DNA of 64,000 nucleotides from Leptospira idonii (lineage in GTDB: Bacteria > Spirochaetota > Leptospiria > Leptospirales > Leptospiraceae), in NCBI RefSeq assembly GCF_004770995.1, contig NZ_RQHW01000032.1, forward strand, positions 9,243 to 73,242, written 5' to 3'. This document shows, piece by piece, positions 55,618-62,527 of the stretch. Numbering within the stretch: the stretch's first letter is position 1; each line of letters starts with the position of its first letter. The notes under the pieces were generated by a model. That model made no database searches. It was not told the origin of the DNA and worked only from the letters and a program-made list of their open reading frames with translations. The position numbers and the translations under genes are program-made.

Positions 55618-56819
55618 AACCAAGAAAGTCACAAAAGAATTTCGCAGTAAAACAAATCCCTGTTTTACTGCTTGTTTTCTCAATTTCATTCTCCTTCTGT
55701 TCCAAGGAAAAAGAACCGGAAAGTTTTTCCAATAGAATGATACTCATCCATCCAGAGCCTTTGCAAAGAGATTCATTCACTTCCTTTGTGGGCCAGCTCA
55801 AACCTTGGTATGAAGCTCCTCTTTATGCGCAAGTTTCCGGTTATGTGAAACATTGGTACAAAGATTACGGCGCTCAAGTGAAAAAAGGAGAACTGCTTGC
55901 GGACATCCAAGCTCCTATTTTGGATGCGGAATATTCCCAAGCAAAAGCGGAATGGGAAGCTCAGAAAGCGAAATACGATTTAGCGGACATCACCGCGAAT
56001 AGATACAATGCTTTAAGGGAATCCAATGCGGTATCCGAACAATCCGTATCCGTAGCAAAGGCAAGTCAGAATGCGGAAAGATCATTATGGAAAGCCACGG
56101 GAGAACAAGTAAAAAAACAGAAAGTGTTTCTTTCCTTCAAAGAGATTCGCGCTCCTTTTGCAGGAATCGTGACACAAAGAAACATCAACGTAGGAGAGTA
56201 TGTAAACAAGGAAGGAAATTTAAGTGAAGGGCAAGGACAGAAAAACTTGTTCACTGTTGCAGACATTCATACGATCCGACTGTTTGTGTCCGTTCCTGAA
56301 ATTTATGTATCTGTGCTGAAGCCAGGGTTCGAAGTCACCGTTCAAATCTCCCAGTTCAGAGACCGAGTTTGGAAGGCAAAATTTTACAATTATTCAAGAG
56401 GATACGATTCCGGTTCGCAAACCGTTTTAGCGCAATTTTTGATCGAAAACAAAGATCTATCGATCTGGCCCGGATCCATTGCCAATGTTCAATGGCCGAA
56501 TGAAATGGAAAATCATTCGTTGTCCATACCTACAAGTGCTTTGGTATTCGATGAAAGCGGAACCAGAGTGGCAACTTTAACCGAAGACAAAAGAATTCAT
56601 TTCAAATCGATAGACGTAGGAAAAGTTACTGATCGTTATGTGGAAATAAAGTCGGGGTTAGACCCTCAAGATAAAGTGATACAAAACCCAGGAGCTTCCC
56701 TATTAGAAGACGATTTGATCACAGACAAAATAGAAGATAAAACCATCGAGAAAAACAAAAAAGAGGAAGAAGAAGCACTAAATCCCGCCGAGGAAGATTC
56801 CTCAAAGAGGTCCTTATGA
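55614..56819 (+). CDS. RND adaptor 1 (membrane fusion lipoprotein)
   Basis: The 401-residue adaptor bridges the RND pump and outer-membrane channel. It has a lipoprotein signal (ISFSFCSKEKE, Cys 29), a lipoyl motif AQVSGYVKHWYKDYGAQVKK, a helical hairpin (about 95-155), the second lipoyl half (RAPFAGIVTQRNINVGEYV) and a beta-barrel domain. The C-terminal tail is Lys/Glu-rich (EKNKKEEEEALNPAEED). It overlaps the RND gene and the second adaptor (ATGA). Confidence 0.88.
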   Translation: MKPRKSQKNFAVKQIPVLLLVFSISFSFCSKEKEPESFSNRMILIHPEPLQRDSFTSFVGQLKPWYEAPLYAQVSGYVKHWYKDYGAQVKKGELLADIQAPILDAEYSQAKAEWEAQKAKYDLADITANRYNALRESNAVSEQSVSVAKASQNAERSLWKATGEQVKKQKVFLSFKEIRAPFAGIVTQRNINVGEYVNKEGNLSEGQGQKNLFTVADIHTIRLFVSVPEIYVSVLKPGFEVTVQISQFRDRVWKAKFYNYSRGYDSGSQTVLAQFLIENKDLSIWPGSIANVQWPNEMENHSLSIPTSALVFDESGTRVATLTEDKRIHFKSIDVGKVTDRYVEIKSGLDPQDKVIQNPGASLLEDDLITDKIEDKTIEKNKKEEEEALNPAEEDSSKRSL

Positions 56820-57970
56820 AAATTACCATATCCAAAAAACATAAATTCCATTACGGAATGTTTCTTTTTCTTTTGTACGTTTTGTTTCAATTGGGATTTC
56901 GATTCTATCGTTATTTGGATTTAAAAAAGGAAACCAAAGAAATGGCGATGCCTACCGTTTCCATTGTCCAACCCAAACCTCTGGACGAAATGGAATTTTT
57001 AAATCTTCCAGGAACAATCAAAGCGTGGAATGAAGCGCCTCTCTTTTCGCAAGTTTCCGGTTATGTGAAGGTTTGGCACAAAGACTACGGAGCCGAAGTG
57101 CAAACAGGTACAGTGCTGGCGGAAATCCAAGTCCCTGTCTTAGATGCGGAGTATTCCAAAGCAAAATCGGAATTAGACGCACAAGAAGCCAAATACAGAT
57201 TGGCGGAAGTCACAGCAAAACGATACCTATCTTTGCAAAAAACAAATGCCGTTTCCGACCAAGCCATTTCGGAAGTATTGGCGGACCAAGGTTTGGAGAA
57301 AGCGAAATGGGTGGCCATGCAGAACAACTGGCAAAAATGGCAGTCGATGATCCGTTTCAAAAAAATCATAGCGCCCTTTGCCGGAGTGGTTACACAACGT
57401 AACATCAATATAGGAGATTATGTGAACCAGGAAGGGAACTTAAGTGATCCCAAAAATGCAGCTCCATTGTTCGTAGTGGCGGACGTCCACAAACTTAGGT
57501 TATTTGTCTCCGTTCCCAGTACATTCAGTTTTATGCTAAAAAAGGGATTAACCTGTACGGTAAACCTACCAGAATTTCCTGATAAAAACTTTACGGCACA
57601 TTATTTGACAATCTCCAAAGGTTTTGATCCTTCTTCGCAGACGGTTCTAGCAGAATTCGAACTTCCGAATCCTAAGGGAAAGATATTGCCCGGTTCTTAT
57701 GCGCAGGTAAATTTAGGTTCTCAAGTTTCTTCCCCTCTTCTCACGATACCTGCAAGCAGCATATTTTTCGAAGGAGAGAATCCTAGCATCGTTCGTTTGG
57801 ATTCCAAAAATCGAGTTCATTTTTCTAAAATAGAAATCAATCGAGTTTTGGATCAAACGGTAGAAATCAAAACAGGTGTCGCCTCGGAAGACAAGATCGT
57901 GGATTATCCTAGAACCACTTTTGCGGAAGGAGATTTGGTTCGGATTGTAAAACCAAGAAAGGGATACTAA
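56816..57970 (+). CDS. RND adaptor 2 (membrane fusion protein)
   Basis: The 384-residue protein is a close paralogue of the adaptor before it (shared stretches SQVSGYVKVWHKDYGAEV, VLDAEYSKAKSE and IAPFAGVVTQRNINIGDYV). It has an N-terminal membrane anchor (FLFLLYVLFQLGFRFYRYL) instead of a lipobox. It has the same lipoyl, hairpin and barrel layout. Both adaptors probably serve the single RND pump, as in systems such as TriABC. It is the last gene of the operon. Confidence 0.88.
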   Translation: MKITISKKHKFHYGMFLFLLYVLFQLGFRFYRYLDLKKETKEMAMPTVSIVQPKPLDEMEFLNLPGTIKAWNEAPLFSQVSGYVKVWHKDYGAEVQTGTVLAEIQVPVLDAEYSKAKSELDAQEAKYRLAEVTAKRYLSLQKTNAVSDQAISEVLADQGLEKAKWVAMQNNWQKWQSMIRFKKIIAPFAGVVTQRNINIGDYVNQEGNLSDPKNAAPLFVVADVHKLRLFVSVPSTFSFMLKKGLTCTVNLPEFPDKNFTAHYLTISKGFDPSSQTVLAEFELPNPKGKILPGSYAQVNLGSQVSSPLLTIPASSIFFEGENPSIVRLDSKNRVHFSKIEINRVLDQTVEIKTGVASEDKIVDYPRTTFAEGDLVRIVKPRKGY

Positions 57971-58071
57971 AAACTTTCGGAAGGGATTCATCTCTATTCG
58001 TATTTTGCGGGTGAATCCCCGAACAAAATGTATCTAAAATAGAAATTTCATTCTTTCCGAATGCAGTCTGT

Positions 58072-58156
58072 CCTGATCTTTCGGGGTCAGGCTGCTTCGG
58101 GGTGCGCTATCGCTCCCGCCTGCTTCCGCAGGCCAAGCCCTTCACATCCTTTTCAC
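58072..58156 (-). repeat. Interspersed structured repeat, copy B
   Basis: Read on the minus strand: GTGAAAAGGA lead, hairpin GCCTGC-GGAA-GCAGGC, then central hairpin CGGGAGCG-ATAG-CGCACCCCG, linker AAGCAG, and a final hairpin CCTGA-loop-TCAGG (58072-58091). The central part is nearly identical to copies A and C, and the outer stems differ yet still pair. It follows the TMEM220 gene on the same strand. Confidence 0.7.
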
Positions 58157-58198
58157 AAGAATGATAAATTTAATACATAAGATTCATCTTATATAGAC

Positions 58199-58576
58199 TT
58201 ATTTGTTCTCTCGCTTCTTTAAGTACAATAAAAACAAATTCGAAACACATACGATGAGTGTTCCCAAAAATTCTCTGATCTCTTCTATATAGGGTTTTTC
58301 TTGAGACATTGGGGTAGAAAGCATATTTTCCATCCCTCTGGAATACCACTGAAGTGCCCCATCGGAAAGAATCAATAACTGCAAAACCACAGCACCTAAC
58401 GATACATAGATCAAGGAAGAAGGTATTTTTCCCGCAACAGAGAGCAGACACAAAATGCCTGCCAATCCGTACATAAAAATCCAGTGAATGGGATCCGGGT
58501 CATTGTATTGTAATGCGGCGGAAGCGAAAAATAGCAATGCCAGAGAGGAGTTGATGACTTTAAATAAAACATTCAT
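58199..58576 (-). CDS. TMEM220-family membrane protein
   Basis: The 125-residue product has about four hydrophobic segments (residues ~7-24, ~32-48, ~53-72, ~103-119) and the family signature ALQYNDPDPIHWIFMYGLAG, as in transmembrane 220 proteins. The function of the family is unknown. It is flanked by two outward-pointing copies of the structured repeat (58072-58156 and 58670-58752). Confidence 0.8.
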   Translation of the reverse strand: MNVLFKVINSSLALLFFASAALQYNDPDPIHWIFMYGLAGILCLLSVAGKIPSSLIYVSLGAVVLQLLILSDGALQWYSRGMENMLSTPMSQEKPYIEEIREFLGTLIVCVSNLFLLYLKKRENK

Positions 58577-58669
58577 AGGATCTATGATTTACCTGTGCGA
58601 TTCCGAGTGCAATATAAACTCATTTTATGATCTTTAAGTTACCGAGTTTTTAGCCTAAAGGAAACATAA

Positions 58670-58752
58670 GTGAAAGGGATGCGGAGGGCTCGGTCGCAGA
58701 AGCGACGGGAGCGTCAGCGCACCCCGAAGCAGCCCGGTCCCCGATGGGGATC
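58670..58752 (+). repeat. Interspersed structured repeat, copy C
   Basis: Read on the plus strand: GTGAAAGGGA lead, hairpin GTCGC-AGAA-GCGAC, central hairpin CGGGAGCG-TCAG-CGCACCCCG, linker AAGCAGCCC, final hairpin GGTCCCC-GAT-GGGGATC. Orientation is opposite to copy B, so the two copies face outwards around the TMEM220 gene. Confidence 0.7.
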
Positions 58753-58823
58753 GATCATCCATTTATGTATTTTACGAATAGAGAAACTTCTTCCTACAAA
58801 TTCCATCGGGGATTCACCCATAG

Positions 58824-59729
58824 TTAGGCGGCGTTTCCGGAGAATCGATCGTTTTCTATCCGCTTCAGTTGAGAGGCATCTTTTGCGGGGGATGCGCCGA
58901 AAAACCGAGAGTATTCTCGGTTAAACTGAGATACGCTTTCATACCCTACTTCGAAAGCGGCATCGGATACGGAAGCGCCGCTGAAGACCAATTGTTTTCT
59001 TGCTTCCAACAGTCTCAATTGTTTTTGAAATTGAATGGGACTGAGTCCTGTGGTTTGTTTGAACTGACGATGGAATGTAGTGATGCTCAGTCCGGATCTT
59101 TCCGCCATACGTTTGATTGCCATCGGTTCCGTATAATTTTTACGAATCCATCGGATGGCATGATGTATACTCGGACCTTTCCCGTAAGACCGACATACCT
59201 GCATTAAACGCCATCCTTGCGGCCCGAGAAGCGCCCTATAAAGTATTTCTCTTTCATATAAGGGAGCCAACGCTGGGATATGTTCCGGGGTGTTTAACAG
59301 CCGCAACATTCTCAACCAAGCTTCCAAAAATTCCTCGGTAGCGGGACAGGCAGAAAACTCGTCTGAAACTTTTGTCTCGGAAAGATCTTTCGGAAGGTCT
59401 TTGAGTAAATCAAGAAGAGAACTTTGTTTTAAAGAAAGACCCACGGATACATAAGGAAGTCCGCCTGCTCCCTGATGCACTCTGCCTGTAGCGGGCATTT
59501 CCGTCGGAATGACGAAATAAGAAGGAGCTTTGAGGTGGACAACTTGTTCTCCGATAGAAATCGTTTTGCCTCCTTGAACGACAAGACCGATCATCGGCTC
59601 ATAAATTGCGGCAAGCTGATGCTGAGGAACTTCTCCTTTGATGATCAATACTCCCGGTAGATTTGTGGATGTGGGAGTAGTATCCGCATGGGAAGTCAAT
59701 CGAACGATCTCATTCAAAACATCTTTCAT
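58824..59729 (-). CDS. AraC family transcriptional regulator
   Basis: The 301-residue protein has an N-terminal AraC-type sensor domain (about 20-170; VPQHQLAAIYEPMIGLVVQG, VIPTEMPATGRV) and a C-terminal pair of HTH motifs (about 190-290; MAIKRMAERSGLSITTFHRQ, SVSDAAFEVGYESVSQFNRE). It is divergent from an SDR oxidoreductase gene and probably controls it. Similar pairs respond to small carbonyl compounds or stress, but that is only inference. Confidence 0.9.
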   Translation of the reverse strand: MKDVLNEIVRLTSHADTTPTSTNLPGVLIIKGEVPQHQLAAIYEPMIGLVVQGGKTISIGEQVVHLKAPSYFVIPTEMPATGRVHQGAGGLPYVSVGLSLKQSSLLDLLKDLPKDLSETKVSDEFSACPATEEFLEAWLRMLRLLNTPEHIPALAPLYEREILYRALLGPQGWRLMQVCRSYGKGPSIHHAIRWIRKNYTEPMAIKRMAERSGLSITTFHRQFKQTTGLSPIQFQKQLRLLEARKQLVFSGASVSDAAFEVGYESVSQFNREYSRFFGASPAKDASQLKRIENDRFSGNAA

Positions 59730-59750
59730 TCTTTTATTTTACCATGAAAA

Positions 59751-59826
59751 GGTATAATTAGGCTTATTTTTATCAAAAAATTCAGAAAAATATCAGTTTT
59801 TAAAACAATGAATGGCATAATTAGGC
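59751..59826. promoter_or_regulatory. Direct repeats between the araC-type and SDR genes
   Basis: GGTATAATTAGGC (59751-59763) and GGCATAATTAGGC (59814-59826) match at 12 of 13 positions and are 63 bases apart, about six helical turns. They lie in the divergent intergenic region and fit AraC-type binding sites that could loop. Each also contains a -10-like core (TATAAT, CATAAT). Confidence 0.5.
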
Positions 59827-59914
59827 AATAAAACGACAGAATCGGATCTTGTAGCAAGTTTCAAAATCAACTATCATTCGATTACAAAACATTTCAACAG
59901 GAAAGGTAAATAGA

Positions 59915-60670
59915 ATGAAAGTAGCAATTGTAACAGGCGGAAGCAACGGAATCGGAAGAAGCACTGCGCTAGAATTGGCAGATCGTGGAATCGGTGTTAT
60001 ACTCACCTATCGTTCCGATAAAAAGAATGCGGAAGAGATCGTTCGGGAAATAGAACAAAACAAAAAGACAAGAGCAGTGGCGCTCAAATTGGATCTGAGT
60101 GAAAAATCGACTTTCAGTGGTTTTACGGAAACGGTCAAAAAGCACCTCATCGATGTTTGGCAAAGAAAAACTTTCGATTATTTGGTCAATAACGGAGGGA
60201 TCGGAGGAGGAATGATGTTTACCGATGCCACGGAAGATTATTTCAATTCCATTTTGAATACGAATTTTAAGGGGCCTTTCTTTTTGACGCAACAATTGGT
60301 TCCTCTTATGGAAGACGGAGGTGCCATCGTAAACACATCCAGTAACTCGAGCAAAATCACTCCTCCCGGATACTCCGTATACGGATCTTTGAAAGCGGCT
60401 CTATCGACTTGGTCTCGTTATTTGGCGAAAGAACTTTCTCCTAGACAAATTCGTGTGAATGCGGTATCTCCCGGCCCGGTTCACAGCAATTTCGGGGACG
60501 GAGTGTTCGACAAACATCCGGAATACATCAAACCCTTAGCGGAACAAACTGCTTTCGGCAGAATCGCAAAACCGGAAGATATTGCAAAAGTGATCGTAAA
60601 CTTGTTATCGGAAGACTTCGGTTGGGTGACTGCTCAGGACATAGAAGTATCCGGAGGTTTTATGCTTTAA
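59915..60670 (+). CDS. SDR family oxidoreductase
   Basis: The 251-residue protein is a classical short-chain dehydrogenase: NAD(P) motif TGGSNGIGRS, the NNGG motif in LVNNGGIGGG, catalytic Ser/Tyr/Lys in SSNSSKITPPGYSVYGSLK, and NAVSPGPV. It is divergent from the AraC-type gene. The substrate is unknown. Confidence 0.9.
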   Translation: MKVAIVTGGSNGIGRSTALELADRGIGVILTYRSDKKNAEEIVREIEQNKKTRAVALKLDLSEKSTFSGFTETVKKHLIDVWQRKTFDYLVNNGGIGGGMMFTDATEDYFNSILNTNFKGPFFLTQQLVPLMEDGGAIVNTSSNSSKITPPGYSVYGSLKAALSTWSRYLAKELSPRQIRVNAVSPGPVHSNFGDGVFDKHPEYIKPLAEQTAFGRIAKPEDIAKVIVNLLSEDFGWVTAQDIEVSGGFML

Positions 60671-60732
60671 GTTTTTTCCCTGTCCATCGTATGGAAACAG
60701 TCTGTCGAAATCGATTTTTGATCTTTTGTTTG

Positions 60733-61986
60733 TTAGTAACCGTTGAAATAACTGCTCATCAAAATCGAATTACAGATTTTTCCTTTGGCAGCGGTATCTA
60801 TACGAAGGAACTGGTTGTCCGTATGGGGAATGGTGTAGATCTTTCCGGAAGGAGTGAGAACGCCGTCCCCCCATTTGTTCCCGCCCGATACTCCTGTTGG
60901 CAATACAAAACTTGCCATAGTTTCCGGATTTAAGACCAATACGTCTCCGTAATCCGCAGGCATTGTATAAATATTTCCGTCAGGGGAAAGCACTCCTCCT
61001 CTCCACTTTCCGGTTCCCGTTACGGGGGAAACGAATGTGGTTACCGTATCCGAAGCTGGATTTATGATCAAAAAATTATTATCCATATAAGGAATTCCGA
61101 AAATCAATCCGGAAGAAGTCAGAACCCCGTGTTTCCATTTCGTCAGACCAGTAGTGGGAGAAGCGATGGAAGAGACGGTTTCCGTATTCGTATCTACGAT
61201 TAAGATTCTATCGGAAGTCACCGGAATTCCATACGCTTTTCCGTTAGGCGCCAAAACGAACGCTTCCCATTTGTTCGCACCAGTAACCGGGGAAGGAATC
61301 GTGGTTGCCGTATTCAAAAGTGGATCGATCACAAGGACGGAATCTTCCAAAATGGGAGCGCCGTAAATTTTGCCGTTGGGAGCGAGTATCCCTCCTCTCC
61401 ATTTTGATGCTCCCAGGACAGGAGAAGGTATCGTCGCAGTCGTATTGTTCGTAGGATCAATCACCAAAATCACATCCGAATTTCTGGGAATTCCGTATAT
61501 TTTTCCGTTAGGTGCTAAAACTCCTCCTTCCCATTTATTCGTTCCGGTAACGGGAGTGGGAATCGTAACGGATTGTTCCGTAGAAGGGTCGAATATAAGG
61601 ATGTTATTTTCATCAAAAGGAATCCCGTAGATTTTTCCGTTGGGTGCCAAAACTCCTCCCAGCCATTTCGCAGTACCATTGATAGGAGACGGCAAAAGAC
61701 CGATCGAAGGAGAACCGGCACCTAACCTTGCCTGAAGTCTGAGTTCATTTTGTACCAAAGTCCAATTTTCCGGCCGAATGACTTCCGAAGGAGGGAGCTC
61801 ACAAATCTTCTTTTCGGGAAGTTGGAAAGAACAAGGATCATAGCTGATCTTCAGGAAAGATTTTAGAAAATAAAAATCGCGGTATTTCTCAGAGAAAGGA
61901 TCGCATCCGTTTCCCAAACCGGGAGATTTGCAGGCAAAAGAAAGCCCTAGCAGACAAACAAAGAAGGAATAACGAAGGAGTATCAA
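60733..61986 (-). CDS. Lipoprotein with seven propeller-type repeats
   Basis: The 417-residue product has a lipoprotein signal (LGLSFAC, Cys 19) and seven repeats of about 44 residues, each with a core like NKWEGGVLAPNGKIYGIP followed by an LVIDP strand. Seven such units are expected to fold as a seven-bladed beta-propeller. Divergence is greatest in repeats 4-7. The function is unknown; a surface binding role is an inference. The gene is convergent with the SDR gene. Confidence 0.75.
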   Translation of the reverse strand: MILLRYSFFVCLLGLSFACKSPGLGNGCDPFSEKYRDFYFLKSFLKISYDPCSFQLPEKKICELPPSEVIRPENWTLVQNELRLQARLGAGSPSIGLLPSPINGTAKWLGGVLAPNGKIYGIPFDENNILIFDPSTEQSVTIPTPVTGTNKWEGGVLAPNGKIYGIPRNSDVILVIDPTNNTTATIPSPVLGASKWRGGILAPNGKIYGAPILEDSVLVIDPLLNTATTIPSPVTGANKWEAFVLAPNGKAYGIPVTSDRILIVDTNTETVSSIASPTTGLTKWKHGVLTSSGLIFGIPYMDNNFLIINPASDTVTTFVSPVTGTGKWRGGVLSPDGNIYTMPADYGDVLVLNPETMASFVLPTGVSGGNKWGDGVLTPSGKIYTIPHTDNQFLRIDTAAKGKICNSILMSSYFNGY

Positions 61987-62023
61987 AGAGATTCTTCTTT
62001 TTTCACCAAACTAAAAAAAACGA

Positions 62024-62482
62024 TCAGACTTTTTTGATTCCCGATTCTTTGAGAAACTGAATGATCTTTGTTTCGTTTGCGAATTCAGGCCGTCTCAAAT
62101 CACCTAACGTATACATGATTTTCGTTTTGTCGGAGGCACCTATCTCTATATGCAGGCTATTGAAACTGATCCCTACGTTGTTTTTCACATTGTCCGGCAA
62201 TTCTCTTTGAATTCCCAGAGGTTTCAGTTCCAACAAACGATCGATCCATTCTATGGATTTTTCTTTGGAAAGGATGCTCTCGAAAACGATTTTTTTTTCA
62301 GGAACCCCATAAACGAATTCTCCCACATAAGAATACTTAAGTAGTAGGCCGTCTTCATGGTTTTTCAGGTTCAAATTCAAATCGTACTGATACTGCGGAG
62401 ATACCGGACCTGCCGATTCCACCAATTCGATTTGAATCGGAAGCAATTTTCCCTGTGAGTCCAACGAGTTCGATGCCATCAT
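62024..62482 (-). CDS. Hypothetical protein next to the papain-family peptidase
   Basis: The 152-residue product has no signal peptide and no recognised domain. It begins MMASNSLDSQGKLLPIQIEL and appears as a mixed beta-alpha fold (YQYDLNLNLKNHEDGLLLKY, KIIFE-type strands). It lies 45 bases downstream of the C1 peptidase gene on the same strand, so it could be an inhibitor or partner of that enzyme; this is only a context guess. Confidence 0.55.
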   Translation of the reverse strand: MMASNSLDSQGKLLPIQIELVESAGPVSPQYQYDLNLNLKNHEDGLLLKYSYVGEFVYGVPEKKIVFESILSKEKSIEWIDRLLELKPLGIQRELPDNVKNNVGISFNSLHIEIGASDKTKIMYTLGDLRRPEFANETKIIQFLKESGIKKV

Positions 62483-62527
62483 CCTTTCCTTGAGATTATA
62501 TCTCTCTATCTTCCCTTTCGCGTTCTA

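Noticed and set aside
57984..58020. Hairpin GGGATTCA/TGAATCCC after the efflux operon considered as a terminator
   Set aside because: The loop is over 20 bases and no T-run follows, so it is not convincing as a terminator.
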